NCBI GenBank assembly: GCA_902761685.1
Contig: CACWLI010000017.1
Coordinates: 1-28,481 of the forward strand
Reading direction: 5' to 3'
Length of the DNA stretch: 28,481 nt
DNA from: an uncultured Erysipelotrichaceae bacterium
GTDB taxonomy: Bacteria; Bacillota_I; Bacilli_A; RF39; UBA660
Made by a program: the position numbers and the translations under genes. This document shows positions 1 through 8,258 of this stretch, in pieces. The notes under the pieces were generated by a model. The model was given only the letters and a program-made list of their open reading frames with translations. It searched no databases and was not told the origin of the DNA. The first letter of the stretch is position 1. Each line of letters opens with the position of its first letter.

Positions 1-112
1 TATGTTTTCATCATATGATTTAGATAAGAGTAAAATAGAAATAGATGAAGATAATATATATAATGTAAAATATGATGAATATCCTATTATGTGCAGTTTA
101 TATAATAAATAA
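1..112 (+). CDS. 3' end of a lipoprotein gene, paralogue of the one at 15030
   Basis: Partial gene; its 5' end lies outside the window. The reading frame is open from base 2 and stops at TAA 110-112. The last 28 residues, beginning SKIEIDEDN and ending IMCSLYNK, match the C-terminus of the lipoprotein at 15030-15731 almost residue for residue, so this is a second member of the same family. By analogy with that gene the missing part should carry a lipobox signal peptide and two similar domains. A hairpin terminator follows directly. Function unknown; probably cell-surface, judged only from the paralogue. Confidence 0.8.
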   Translation, partial: MFSSYDLDKSKIEIDEDNIYNVKYDEYPIMCSLYNK

Positions 113-119
113 TAAAATT

Positions 120-149
120 AAAAGAATACAAGTAAATAGTATTCTTTTT
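120..149 (+). terminator. Rho-independent terminator of the partial lipoprotein gene
   Basis: Ten-base stem AAAAGAATAC (120-129) with GTATTCTTTT (139-148), loop of nine bases, U-tract within the 3' arm. It is duplicated after the paralogous gene at 15735-15763. Confidence 0.8.
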
Positions 150-152
150 AAT

Positions 153-180
153 TGAAATTAATTAGTAAAAATGATATATT
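153..180 (+). promoter_or_regulatory. Sigma-A-type promoter of the SecA2-like gene
   Basis: -35 TTGAAA (153-158), 16-base spacer, extended -10 TGaTATATT (172-180). The -10 part is identical in the promoter at 15787-15795, which lies in the duplicated block. Confidence 0.6.
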
Positions 181-203
181 TATATAAGAATAGGAGAAGT
201 GTT

Positions 204-2858
204 ATGGCTGGATTAACTACTTTATTTGGAAATTATACAACTAGTAATAATAGAAGAATTAAATCAATTGTTTCTAAAGTTAATTCTTTATCTAGTGATT
301 GTGAAAAGTTATCTAGTAGTAAAGAATATTCAACTAGTACTAATTTACCTAGAAGAATGACTATTGAGGAAGAAACTTTTTATAATAAAACACAAGAATT
401 TAGAAGAAGACTTAGAAATGGTGAAACATTAAATGATATTATGCCAGAAGCACTTGCTGTTGTAAGAGAAGCTACTAGAAGAAGACTTGGAATGTATCCT
501 TATGATGTTCAAATTGAAGCTGCTGTTGCAATGATAGGAAATACTCTTGATAAAGATAGTCGTGAAAGTATTATTGCTGAAATGAAGACTGGTGAAGGTA
601 AAACTTTAGTACAAATTTTAGTAGCATATTTAAATGCACTAGAAGCAACGAAAGATGAAGATAAAACTAAATGGACAAATGTTCATATTATGACATCTAA
701 TGATGCTCTTGCTAAAAGAGATTCTGATAGTAATAGACGTGTATTTGAATTACTTGGACTTTCATGTGGATTTGTTCCTGGAAGAAAAAGTATGAGGGGA
801 AAATCAATTGCAGAACAAAATATTTATAAAATAAGAAAACAACAAGCATATACATGCGATATAGTTTATGCAACAACTACAACAATTGCATTTGATTATT
901 TAAATGATAATACTATTTATGATATAAGACTTAGAAATATTAATAGACCATTTGGTTATGCAATTATTGATGAAGCAGATGATTTATTAATTGATCAAGC
1001 AGCTAACCCTTTAATATTAAGTGCTGCTAATAGTGAATATAAAAATGATTATGAAACAACTGAATTATACAGATGGGCAACAGAATTTTTATATGGAAAT
1101 AGTAAAGTAAGACAAAAACCTTTAACATTTAAAGAATTTGATAAATATGAAGAAAATAAGAGTAAAGAAACAACAGAGGATTATGTTTTTTATGATGATG
1201 AAAGTCATGTGTTTATAAAAGATAGAATTGTTGATGAGATAACAAGACTATCAGATGGAGATATTAATTTAACAAATCTGAGATATATGGCTCTTCAAGA
1301 TTGTATTTTAGCAAAACATGCATATAAAAGAGATGTTCAATATGGTGTAGTACTTGATAAAGCTGATAGAACTACTGGAAGAGTTATATTAATTAGTGCT
1401 AATACTGGTAGAAATAAAACATCAAGTAAATATATGAATGGTATACAAGAAGCTATTGAAGCAAAAGAACAGTATATTGAAAATAATCTACCTAATTCTA
1501 AAAAAAGATATAAAATTGAGTTAACTAAACGAAATAGAACTAAAGCAATGTGTACTTATCCAGACTTTTTAAGTTTATATAGAGGAAGAGTTTGTGGTAT
1601 GACTGGTACTAGTGATGTAGAAGAATTTAGAGAAATATATGGCTTTGAAACATATCACGTACCAACTAGAAAAGCAAATATTAGATATGATTATGAAGAT
1701 CAAATATATATGACTAGAAAAGAGAAACTTGAAGCAATTGTTGAAGAAGTAATTCGTGCACATGAAATGTTAGAACCAGTTTTAATTGGAACAACTAGTG
1801 TAGAAGAAAGTAAGGAAATATCTGCTTTATTAAAAAGTGCTGGAATTAGGCATCAATTATTAAATGCTGAGAATGAAGAAGAGGAAAATAAAATTATTGA
1901 AACTGCTGGATTACTTGGTTCAGTAACAGTTTCAACTAATATGGCTGGACGTGGAACAGATATTAAACTTGGAGAAGGTGCTAGAGAAGTTGGCGGTCTT
2001 TATGTTATTGGAACATCTAAGAATGCAAGTATTAGAATAGATGATCAATTAAGAGGAAGAGCTGCTAGGCAAGGAGATCCAGGTAAAACAAAATATTTTA
2101 GTTCACTTGAAGATAAATTAGTTAGATTGCATTATCCAAATGATACATTACTTGGATTTATGGATCAAAATAAACATGTAAAAGGTAGGGTAAGAGATAC
2201 AAAAGCTAAAGCAATAATTGATAAAGCACAAGCAAATAAAGAAGGACTTGATAAAACATCTAGATTAACATCTGAAAAATTTAATTTAGTATTTACAGAA
2301 CAAAAAGAAATCATTTATGAACTTAGAAATAAAATACTAGAAGCAAGTAATGTAGATTTTATAAAATATATTGGTACGATTATGTCAAAGTATATTATAT
2401 CTACCGTTAATTATGAACCATATGAAAAAATTGAATCTGCATTTGGAAGTTTTATAGAAGTAAAAGATTGTTATTCAACTAATAATAAAGAATTTCAAGA
2501 TAATTTATATAAAGCTATTCATGGAAAATTTAGAAGTAATTTTGGTGATAAAATAACTGATATAGAAGTAAATAAGTATGTAAAAGATATGAAAGAAAAA
2601 TTCTTACATATAATAGATGATTATTGGACTTCATATTTTGATATATTAGATTTATTAAAAAAGAAGATGACAGTTTCTGTTACTGATGATGTATTTAAAG
2701 TATATGAAAGAGAAGCTAATCAAATATTTGGTCATGAAGTTTATCCTGGAATATTAAATGAAATGATAGCTTACGCAATAAATCCATCTATGAAATATGG
2801 AGAATATGAACCAGTTCATAAAACTGATAGTGAAGAAGTATCAAAAATAATAATATAA
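204..2858 (+). CDS. secA2: SecA-family preprotein translocase ATPase, SecA2-like
   Basis: DEAD-type motor that would drive proteins through SecYEG. The frame stays open from 171, but ATG 204 has AGGAGA seven bases upstream and the promoter overlaps 171, so 204 is chosen (884 residues). Visible motifs: Walker A MKTGEGKT (127-134), DEAD (256-259), TNMAGRGTDIK (578-588) and QLRGRAARQGDPG (615-627), all in SecA order. It diverges from housekeeping SecA: the usual TVNDYLA segment reads TSNDALA, and the C-terminus lacks the cysteine zinc-binding tail. These traits favour an accessory SecA2. The gene sits after a lipoprotein paralogous to the one beside the Cys-repeat surface protein, which suggests those proteins as clients (inference). 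If no other secA exists in the genome it could instead be the sole, divergent SecA. Confidence 0.85.
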   Translation: MAGLTTLFGNYTTSNNRRIKSIVSKVNSLSSDCEKLSSSKEYSTSTNLPRRMTIEEETFYNKTQEFRRRLRNGETLNDIMPEALAVVREATRRRLGMYPYDVQIEAAVAMIGNTLDKDSRESIIAEMKTGEGKTLVQILVAYLNALEATKDEDKTKWTNVHIMTSNDALAKRDSDSNRRVFELLGLSCGFVPGRKSMRGKSIAEQNIYKIRKQQAYTCDIVYATTTTIAFDYLNDNTIYDIRLRNINRPFGYAIIDEADDLLIDQAANPLILSAANSEYKNDYETTELYRWATEFLYGNSKVRQKPLTFKEFDKYEENKSKETTEDYVFYDDESHVFIKDRIVDEITRLSDGDINLTNLRYMALQDCILAKHAYKRDVQYGVVLDKADRTTGRVILISANTGRNKTSSKYMNGIQEAIEAKEQYIENNLPNSKKRYKIELTKRNRTKAMCTYPDFLSLYRGRVCGMTGTSDVEEFREIYGFETYHVPTRKANIRYDYEDQIYMTRKEKLEAIVEEVIRAHEMLEPVLIGTTSVEESKEISALLKSAGIRHQLLNAENEEEENKIIETAGLLGSVTVSTNMAGRGTDIKLGEGAREVGGLYVIGTSKNASIRIDDQLRGRAARQGDPGKTKYFSSLEDKLVRLHYPNDTLLGFMDQNKHVKGRVRDTKAKAIIDKAQANKEGLDKTSRLTSEKFNLVFTEQKEIIYELRNKILEASNVDFIKYIGTIMSKYIISTVNYEPYEKIESAFGSFIEVKDCYSTNNKEFQDNLYKAIHGKFRSNFGDKITDIEVNKYVKDMKEKFLHIIDDYWTSYFDILDLLKKKMTVSVTDDVFKVYEREANQIFGHEVYPGILNEMIAYAINPSMKYGEYEPVHKTDSEEVSKIII

Positions 2859-2887
2859 AATATTTATCGAGAAGATAAATATTTTTT
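2858..2887 (+). terminator. Terminator of the SecA2-like gene
   Basis: Eleven-base stem AAATATTTATC (2858-2868) with GATAAATATTT (2874-2884), five-base loop, T-run to 2887. It overlaps the stop codon. Confidence 0.8.
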
Positions 2888-2920
2888 ATATATTGATATT
2901 AACAAAATATTAAAAACATA

Positions 2921-2949
2921 TTGACTTGTAAAAATTAATCTGTTATAAT
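2921..2949 (+). promoter_or_regulatory. Near-consensus sigma-A promoter of the EIIC-like gene
   Basis: -35 TTGACT (2921-2926), exactly 17 bases, -10 TATAAT (2944-2949). This is the closest match to consensus in the window, so strong constitutive expression is plausible. Confidence 0.85.
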
Positions 2950-2980
2950 CAAATTGTTAATAACAAAAGGAGAGATGATT

Positions 2981-4084
2981 ATGAAAAAGAAAGAGAGTAA
3001 AAAACAAAAAAATATTAAAGAAAAAATCAAAAAATTGTTTAATCATATTTTTGTTGATGGACTAACTGGTATGGCATGGGGATTATTTTCAACACTAATA
3101 ATAGGTTTAATAATTGAACAAATAGGAAAGTTAGTTGGAAATAATCAAGTTGGTAATATGCTTATATTAATTGGAAAAATATGTTCAGTATTAACAGGCG
3201 CTGGTATTGGAGCTGGTGTTGCAGTTAAATATAAATCTAATCCATTTGTAACAGTTTCTACTGCAATTGCTGGTTTAATTGGAGCATTTGCTAGTAAAAT
3301 ACTTCTTGGAAGTGTATTTGTAAATGGAAGTATTATATTAACTGGTCCAGGAGAGCCAATGGGTGCATTTATTGCTAGTTATGTTGGATGTGAACTTGGT
3401 AATTTAGTAACAGGAAAAACAAAGGTTGATATTATTGTTATTCCACTAGTAACTATATTAATTGGTGGATCTATTGGATTGTTAATTGGTCCTAGTATAT
3501 CAAAAGTAATGTTAGCACTTGGTACTTTAATTAACTGGGCAGTTGAAAAACAACCATTTATAATGGGAATATTAGTTTCAGTAATAATGGGTATGATCTT
3601 AACTTTACCAATTAGTTCTGCAGCTTTATCAATTATTCTTAATTTAAGTGGACTAGCTGCTGGAGCTGCAACAGTTGGGTGCTGTGCTAATATGGTTGGA
3701 TTTGCAGTTTCTAGTTACAAAGAAAACAAAACATCAGGTTTAATTTCTCAAGGAATTGGAACTAGTATGTTACAAGTTCCAAATATTATGAAAAAACCTG
3801 TTATATGGTTACCTGCTATTGTAGCAAGTGCAGTTTTAGGGCCAGTTTCAACAATGATATTTAAAATGACAAATAATGCTTCTGGTGCTGGGATGGGTAC
3901 TTCAGGTTTAGTTGGACAATTTATGACTTGGCAAACAATGTCATCTACTGAACCACATTTTGTACTATTAATTAAGATATTATTACTACATTTTATTTTA
4001 CCTGGTTTAATTGCATGGTTAGTTAGTTATTATTTGAGAAAGAAAAATATTATTAAAGATGGAGATATGAAATTAGAAATTTAA
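2981..4084 (+). CDS. PTS EIIC-like integral membrane permease (PTS_EIIC_2 type)
   Basis: A 367-residue polytopic protein with about eight to ten hydrophobic helices and conserved glycine-rich stretches (GAGIGAGVAV, GPGEPMGAFIA, LPISSAALS). These, and the short hydrophilic segments between helices, resemble the EIIC_2 family of PTS-like permeases. ATG 2981 follows AGGAGA by seven bases; upstream in-frame TTG 2954 and ATG 2975 are too close to or ahead of that site. The basic N-terminus (MKKKESKKQKN) fits a cytoplasmic end. No EIIA, EIIB or HPr gene is nearby, so this is an orphan. It may be a PTS-independent transporter; substrate unknown. Confidence 0.75.
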   Translation: MKKKESKKQKNIKEKIKKLFNHIFVDGLTGMAWGLFSTLIIGLIIEQIGKLVGNNQVGNMLILIGKICSVLTGAGIGAGVAVKYKSNPFVTVSTAIAGLIGAFASKILLGSVFVNGSIILTGPGEPMGAFIASYVGCELGNLVTGKTKVDIIVIPLVTILIGGSIGLLIGPSISKVMLALGTLINWAVEKQPFIMGILVSVIMGMILTLPISSAALSIILNLSGLAAGAATVGCCANMVGFAVSSYKENKTSGLISQGIGTSMLQVPNIMKKPVIWLPAIVASAVLGPVSTMIFKMTNNASGAGMGTSGLVGQFMTWQTMSSTEPHFVLLIKILLLHFILPGLIAWLVSYYLRKKNIIKDGDMKLEI

Positions 4085-4105
4085 AAGATACTTATGTATC
4101 TTTTT
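4083..4105 (+). terminator. Terminator of the EIIC-like gene
   Basis: Nine-base stem AAAAGATAC (4083-4091) with GTATCTTTT (4096-4104), loop ttat, T-run. It overlaps the stop codon. Confidence 0.85.
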
Positions 4106-4116
4106 TATTTTATATT

Positions 4117-4125
4117 TGCTATAAT
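4117..4125 (+). promoter_or_regulatory. Extended -10 promoter of the RDD-like gene
   Basis: TGcTATAAT (4117-4125), 18 bases before ATG 4143. The -35 region is occupied by the T-run of the preceding terminator and is poor, so the TG extension probably matters. Confidence 0.6.
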
Positions 4126-4142
4126 TTTAATAGAGGATAGAT

Positions 4143-4940
4143 ATGAATATAAAGATTAAAAAAATAATTGTTAAATATTTAGAATATTTATTTATTTTAA
4201 TAATTGGATTATTACTTACTATAATATTTAAAAATAAATTATCAACTGGAATAGTTATTATAATTATGAATATTTTATATATAACAAAAGACTTAATATT
4301 AAGAGATAAAAGTATTATAAAAAAGATTTTTGGACTCAAAATATTGAATCAAAATGATAGTAAGTCTAGTATTATTAAGATACTATTAAGACCAATATTT
4401 GATTTTAACTTAATAGATACAATATTAATTATAAGAGAAAATGAAAACTTAAGTGATTTAATATTTAAGACTAAAGTAGATGAAATAAAAGAGAATAAAA
4501 ATAATAAATTATTTAATATAATTGGTTTAATTAGTTTACCAGTTTTAGTTTTTATATTAGTTATTTGTTCTTGTTATATTTATTTTAAATTAGAGTATTA
4601 TGAAACATATTATTATTATGATGAATTACCATGTAATTACATGTATTCTATAGATGATTCGATGAAAGAAATAAATTATTCATTTAAATATTATAGAAAG
4701 ATTAGTGAAAAAGATTTAAAAAAAGAAAGTATTGAGTTTAAAAAAAATAAAAATGAAAAAATAGAATCATTAGTAAATAATTTCTATAAGAATAATAAAA
4801 TAGATGAATATTATATTATTAATTTTGAAAAAGAATATATTTATTATTATGAAGAGGGTAGATATTCAGATATTATAATAGTATATGTTCCTGAGAATAA
4901 AAAACTATATATATTTGAGTATACAAAAAAGAATGTTTAA
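4143..4940 (+). CDS. RDD-like membrane protein with extracellular C-terminal domain
   Basis: A 265-residue protein. Two N-terminal helices (about 14-30 and 34-50) are followed by RDKSIIKKIFGLKI (54-67), which resembles the signature of RDD-family membrane proteins (Arg, Asp, then a Gly-Leu-Lys end). A third helix lies at about 124-147. The remaining ~115 residues are rich in Tyr, Lys and Glu, probably outside the cell. The start has GAGGATAG just upstream. RDD proteins are often linked to ion or osmolyte transport, but the class is loosely defined and the C-terminal domain is not recognised. It stands alone between a terminator and spoIVA. Confidence 0.55.
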   Translation: MNIKIKKIIVKYLEYLFILIIGLLLTIIFKNKLSTGIVIIIMNILYITKDLILRDKSIIKKIFGLKILNQNDSKSSIIKILLRPIFDFNLIDTILIIRENENLSDLIFKTKVDEIKENKNNKLFNIIGLISLPVLVFILVICSCYIYFKLEYYETYYYYDELPCNYMYSIDDSMKEINYSFKYYRKISEKDLKKESIEFKKNKNEKIESLVNNFYKNNKIDEYYIINFEKEYIYYYEEGRYSDIIIVYVPENKKLYIFEYTKKNV

Positions 4941-4952
4941 TCATTCTTTTTT
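4925..4952 (+). terminator. Terminator of the RDD-like gene
   Basis: Eleven-base stem AAAAAAGAATG (4925-4935) with CATTCTTTTTT (4942-4952), six-base loop. It overlaps the stop codon. Confidence 0.85.
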
Positions 4953-4956
4953 ATTT

Positions 4957-4985
4957 GTCATATATTATAAAATTACACATAAATA
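4957..4985 (+). promoter_or_regulatory. Candidate sigma-E-type (mother-cell) promoter of spoIVA
   Basis: GTCATATA (4957-4964), 13 bases, CATAAATA (4978-4985), compared with the Bacillus sigma-E pattern GTCATATT - 13 to 15 - CATACAAT. The -35 half is a near match and the -10 half a partial one. No good sigma-A promoter lies in this interval. In Bacillus spoIVA is sigma-E controlled, which supports the reading. Confidence 0.5.
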
Positions 4986-5013
4986 TTAATAAAAGACTAG
5001 AAAGAAGGTAAAT

Positions 5014-6489
5014 ATGGATAAAACTCAAATATTACAAAGTTTAGGTAAAAAGTCAAATGGTGAAATATATTTAGGAGTAGTAGGAGCAGTTAGAACAGGT
5101 AAAAGTACTTTTATTAAAAAATGTATAGAAAATTTAATCCTTCCATATATGGATGATGAAATGGAAAAGAAAAGATGTATGGATGAAATTCCACAAACTG
5201 CTAGTGGAAAAACTATTATGACTATTGAACCTAAATTTGTTCCTAGTAATGGTGCTAATATTAATATAAATGGGCTTACAACTAATATAAAATTAGTTGA
5301 TTGTGTTGGCTTTGTAACACCAGAAGCAGAAGGATATACTGATAATATTGGTAATCCTAGAATGGTTAAAACACCATGGTTTACTGAAGAACTCCCATTT
5401 ATTGAAGCAGCTGAAATAGGAACAGAAAAAGTTATTCGTGATCATGCTACTATTGGAATAGTTATTACCACTGATGGTTCAATAGGGCAAATGAGTAGAA
5501 ATAATTATATACAAGCTGAAGAAAAAGTAATTAATGAATTAAAAGAAATAAATAAACCATTTATAGTTGTTATGAACACTATGTATCCTAATAGTGATAA
5601 TACATTATCACTTGTAAATGCTATGAAGGAAAAATATAATGTACCTGTTTTACCTATAAGTGTAGAAGAAATGAATGAAAGTGATATAGTAAATATACTA
5701 AAAGAAGCATTATATGAATTTCCAATAGATCATATTGAATTCAATATTCCAGATTGGGTTTGTGTGTTAGATAAAGATCATCCACTAAAGCAAAAATTTA
5801 TGAACAAGATGAAAGAATCAATTGTTAATGTTGATAAGTTAAGGGATGCTGAAAATATAAATATTAATTTAAGTGATTCAGAAGAAATAACAAATGCATA
5901 TATATCAAAATTAGATACAGATAATAGTGAAGTTACTATAACACTAGAAGCAAATGATGAGTTATTTAATGACATTTTAAAAGATATGGTAGGAGAAAGT
6001 ATTAATTCAAAAGGAGATTTACTTAAAATATTTAAAGATACTAAAGAATATAGAACAGAATATAATAATTTAAAAGGAGCGCTAAAACAAGTTTATCAAA
6101 CAGGGTATGGAATAGTCTTACCTCAAACTAAAGATATGAAATTAGAGACACCTGAAATTATAAAACAAAATGGTAGATTTGGAATTAAACTACAAGCTAA
6201 AGCATCAAGTATTCATATGATTAAGGTAGATGTTGAAAGTAGTTTTGAACCAATTATTGGAAGTGAAATACAAAGTAAAGAACTAATAGAACATTTAATG
6301 AATGATAATAAAGATCCAGAAAAATTATGGCAAAGTGAAATATTTGGAAGAAGTTTAAATGATATAATGCAAGAAAGTATTCAAGCTAAATTATCAATGT
6401 TACCAGATGCTTCAAAATATAAACTTGAACAAACAATTACTAAAATGGTTAATAAAGGAAGTAATAATTTAATAGCGATTGTTTTATAA
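5014..6489 (+). CDS. spoIVA: Stage IV sporulation protein A, spore-coat morphogenetic ATPase
   Basis: SpoIVA coats the forespore surface in the mother cell, polymerises with ATP hydrolysis and anchors the coat and cortex programme. At 491 residues it matches the Bacillus protein (492) in length. Walker A GAVRTGKS (24-31), the SGKTIMT segment (64-70) and the Walker B-like LVDCVGF (94-100) stand where this family has them, and IYLGVVGAVRTGKSTF is a hallmark block. The C-terminal half (about 300-491) fits the middle and C-terminal membrane-targeting regions. AGAAGG precedes ATG 5014. It is a monocistron between two terminators, far from other recognisable sporulation genes here. Intact family-specific motifs argue against a relic. 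Confidence 0.95.
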   Translation: MDKTQILQSLGKKSNGEIYLGVVGAVRTGKSTFIKKCIENLILPYMDDEMEKKRCMDEIPQTASGKTIMTIEPKFVPSNGANININGLTTNIKLVDCVGFVTPEAEGYTDNIGNPRMVKTPWFTEELPFIEAAEIGTEKVIRDHATIGIVITTDGSIGQMSRNNYIQAEEKVINELKEINKPFIVVMNTMYPNSDNTLSLVNAMKEKYNVPVLPISVEEMNESDIVNILKEALYEFPIDHIEFNIPDWVCVLDKDHPLKQKFMNKMKESIVNVDKLRDAENININLSDSEEITNAYISKLDTDNSEVTITLEANDELFNDILKDMVGESINSKGDLLKIFKDTKEYRTEYNNLKGALKQVYQTGYGIVLPQTKDMKLETPEIIKQNGRFGIKLQAKASSIHMIKVDVESSFEPIIGSEIQSKELIEHLMNDNKDPEKLWQSEIFGRSLNDIMQESIQAKLSMLPDASKYKLEQTITKMVNKGSNNLIAIVL

Positions 6490-6518
6490 AAAAAGAATGA
6501 TTATTTATCATTCTTTTT
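6490..6518. terminator. Bidirectional terminator between spoIVA and the CPBP protease gene
   Basis: Twelve-base stem AAAAAGAATGAT (6490-6501) with ATCATTCTTTTT (6507-6518), five-base loop. A-rich 5' and T-rich 3' arms make it work for both convergent genes; it includes the CPBP stop codon. Confidence 0.85.
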
Positions 6519-7364
6519 AATTTCTTGTTTTATATTTTTCTTATTTTTAAACAATAAATATATTACTAAACATAATAATAAGTTTACTATTAATGCAACT
6601 ATTGTTGATTCAATTCCAAAGTTAATATTGTATGCAAAACTATTTCTTTGACTTGCTAGTGAAAAAACTGAATATGGGGATACCATTCCACTATTAGGAA
6701 GTCCTAATAAGAAATTTTGAGTAAAATTCCATGCTGTATGTATTCCAATTGCTGGCCATAAACTTTTTGAATAGTAAACAGTTAATGATAAAAATAAACC
6801 AATTACCATTATTGTTACTGTTGATAAAATCGTAGCTCCAGGATTTAGTATATGTCCTATTCCAAACCAAATACTATTAAATATAATTGCTAATTTAAAT
6901 GAGTTATAATTTTTATTTATTCTTTCATAAATAAATCCTCTATATATAAGTTCTTCTGCTCCAGATTGAATAAATACACAAAATAATGAAATAATTAATA
7001 TTAAAATATTTACTTTATTTGCTGTAAATGAGATATCTTTATTTAAATATGCAACCATTGCACAAGCTAGATTTGCTAAGAATCCTACACATAAACCAAT
7101 TGTTAATTTCTTTTTATCAAATTTTAGTGTTCTAAGTAAGTATTCATTGTTATTTTTAGCTATTATAAAAAAACCTACTACTATTGGTGCAAAAGCTATT
7201 AAATATGAGGATACAATAACATAAAGTGGATTAGTTATTTCTCCATACATTATTTTTATCATTTCGACAATTGCAACACCAACACTAGCACAGCCTTGAA
7301 TAATTAATTCTGCAAGTAATAAAGTACAAAATATTGTATCTTTAAATTTTCTTTTTTCCTTCAT
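6501..7364 (-). CDS. CPBP-family intramembrane metalloprotease (CAAX protease/Abi type)
   Basis: A 287-residue protein with about eight hydrophobic segments and the three motifs of the family: EELIYRGF (E137, E138, R142), FGIGH (F167, H171) and HTAWN (H209, N213). These residues form the intramembrane active site. Bacterial members process or degrade membrane substrates, and some protect against bacteriocins or act in pheromone maturation; nothing here specifies the substrate. The start is preceded by AAGGATG on the minus strand. It is convergent with spoIVA and divergent from the small gene at 7481. Confidence 0.88.
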   Translation of the reverse strand: MKEKRKFKDTIFCTLLLAELIIQGCASVGVAIVEMIKIMYGEITNPLYVIVSSYLIAFAPIVVGFFIIAKNNNEYLLRTLKFDKKKLTIGLCVGFLANLACAMVAYLNKDISFTANKVNILILIISLFCVFIQSGAEELIYRGFIYERINKNYNSFKLAIIFNSIWFGIGHILNPGATILSTVTIMVIGLFLSLTVYYSKSLWPAIGIHTAWNFTQNFLLGLPNSGMVSPYSVFSLASQRNSFAYNINFGIESTIVALIVNLLLCLVIYLLFKNKKNIKQEIKKNDK

Positions 7365-7386
7365 AAATTCACATCCTTATGCTAAA

Positions 7387-7395
7387 AGTATAACA
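7387..7395 (-). promoter_or_regulatory. Extended -10 promoter of the CPBP gene
   Basis: On the minus strand TGtTATACT (7395 to 7387), giving a leader of about 15 bases before ATG 7364. No clear -35. Confidence 0.5.
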
Positions 7396-7480
7396 TTTTA
7401 TAAAAAATCTTTTTTGATAAAAAGAAGTGTTTTACATATTATTTGTCTAATAATAATTATAGAGGGATAAAGGAGGTTAA

Positions 7481-7681
7481 ATGTATAAATATATTAAAGC
7501 ATATGAACTTGGTTATAATGAAGGAATTAAAGAAACGTTAATAAATAAGAATAAAAAATTTAAAAAAATTGATGATAGAGAAATATTATCTAAACTTTAT
7601 GACATTGGTTTTATTAATGGATATAGTAATTTTATAAAATGTTTTAATAAATCTTTTAATTATAAAAAAAATAGTGTATAA
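7481..7681 (+). CDS. Small orphan protein, 66 residues
   Basis: A small, basic, soluble protein of unknown function. It is accepted as real because AAAGGAGG, the best Shine-Dalgarno in the area, stands just before ATG 7481. Residues show two similar short units, YELGYNEGIKE (8-18) and YDIGFINGYSN (40-50), each with Gly and aromatics in the same spacing, perhaps a helical repeat. A weak promoter may lie at 7431-7457 (TTTACA, then AATAAT after 15 bases). Its 3' end overlaps the -10 box of the prepilin gene. Confidence 0.6.
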   Translation: MYKYIKAYELGYNEGIKETLINKNKKFKKIDDREILSKLYDIGFINGYSNFIKCFNKSFNYKKNSV

Positions 7682-7682
7682 T
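7677..7682 (+). promoter_or_regulatory. -10 box of the prepilin gene, inside the end of the 66-residue gene
   Basis: TATAAT at 7677-7682 covers the TAA of the upstream gene; the -35 (TTTTAA, 7654-7659) is weak. It would start transcription about 20 bases before ATG 7707, so the two genes may be transcribed together or apart. Confidence 0.45.
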
Positions 7683-7706
7683 TTTAATAGAATAGAGGGA
7701 TTTATA

Positions 7707-8165
7707 ATGAACAAAAAAGGTTTTACGTTAATTGAATTATTAATAGTAATAGTTATTGTAGCAGTTGTAAGTGTAGCTGCTTCAGTATCATTTAGTAACA
7801 TAGATGATGAAACTGCTGGTAAAGAACTTGCTAATACATATAAAGATATTCAAAGAGCTGCTAGTCTATATTTAGACTTACATGATTCTGCATTAGAACA
7901 GTTTATTAATGAATCTAGAGTAACTATAAAAATTAGTACTCTTCAAGAAGAAAATTATGTTTTTAAGGATTTAGTTAATCCAATTACTGGAGAAGATATT
8001 GATAGTTCTGCTTCTGTTGTAATTTATATAGAAAAAGATGGAAATACTAAAAAATATGTTAATACTTGTATAGTTAGTTTTACTAAAGATAAAACACAAT
8101 GTATTGCTAATAGTCAAGGAGATACTAATTGTACTTATAATGATAGTATTCCTGAATGTAAATAG
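7707..8165 (+). CDS. Type IV prepilin-like protein (class III signal peptide)
   Basis: A 152-residue prepilin. The N-terminus MNKKGFTLIELLIVIVIV has the prepilin-peptidase site between G5 and F6, the Glu at mature position 5 and the hydrophobic assembly helix. ATG 7707 is chosen because GAGGGA lies six bases upstream and the leader is then the usual length; the frame is open from 7674. The globular part (30-152) has a pilin-like pattern with a loop DLVNPITGEDI and two late cysteines plus CTYNDSIPEC. The processing enzyme is probably the PilD-type peptidase at 23956, the platform protein the one at 22318. The role could be a type IV pilus, a competence pseudopilus or an adhesin. Confidence 0.88.
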   Translation: MNKKGFTLIELLIVIVIVAVVSVAASVSFSNIDDETAGKELANTYKDIQRAASLYLDLHDSALEQFINESRVTIKISTLQEENYVFKDLVNPITGEDIDSSASVVIYIEKDGNTKKYVNTCIVSFTKDKTQCIANSQGDTNCTYNDSIPECK

Positions 8166-8166
8166 T

Positions 8167-8190
8167 AAACCTTATAACATAAGGTTTTTT
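8167..8190 (+). terminator. Terminator of the prepilin gene
   Basis: Nine-base stem AAACCTTAT (8167-8175) with ATAAGGTTT (8179-8187), loop aac, T-run. It follows the tandem stops TAG-TAA. Confidence 0.85.
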
Positions 8191-8192
8191 TA

Positions 8193-8221
8193 TTTACATT
8201 TTTTAAATCGTTTAGTATAAT
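8193..8221 (+). promoter_or_regulatory. Sigma-A promoter of uvrA
   Basis: -35 TTTACA (8193-8198), 17 bases, -10 TATAAT (8216-8221). No obvious LexA/DinR-type operator was recognised nearby. Confidence 0.75.
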
Positions 8222-8258
8222 ATTCATGATTTTGTAAATATTAGGAGTAGTGAATATT

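Larger units (their letters stand above)
29..186 (+). repeat. Direct repeat copy 1 (lipoprotein 3' end, terminator, promoter)
   Basis: This block aligns with 15648-15801 across the last coding part of the lipoprotein gene, the terminator hairpin and the next promoter. The blocks differ by scattered substitutions and about four bases of indel. The final 16 bases, from atgatat to ttatata (171-186), are identical to 15786-15801. Similarity fades at the ribosome binding site; the genes that follow (SecA2-like here, coiled-coil protein there) are unrelated. It marks a segmental duplication 15.6 kb apart in direct orientation. Confidence 0.8.

Noticed and set aside
171..203. N-terminal extension of the SecA2-like protein from ATG 171
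   Set aside because: The stretch overlaps the -10 region duplicated at 15786, and a good Shine-Dalgarno serves ATG 204.
1575..1763. Small minus-strand open frame within the SecA2-like gene
   Set aside because: It is a shadow of the AT-rich coding strand with no Shine-Dalgarno or promoter, and lies entirely inside a conserved gene.
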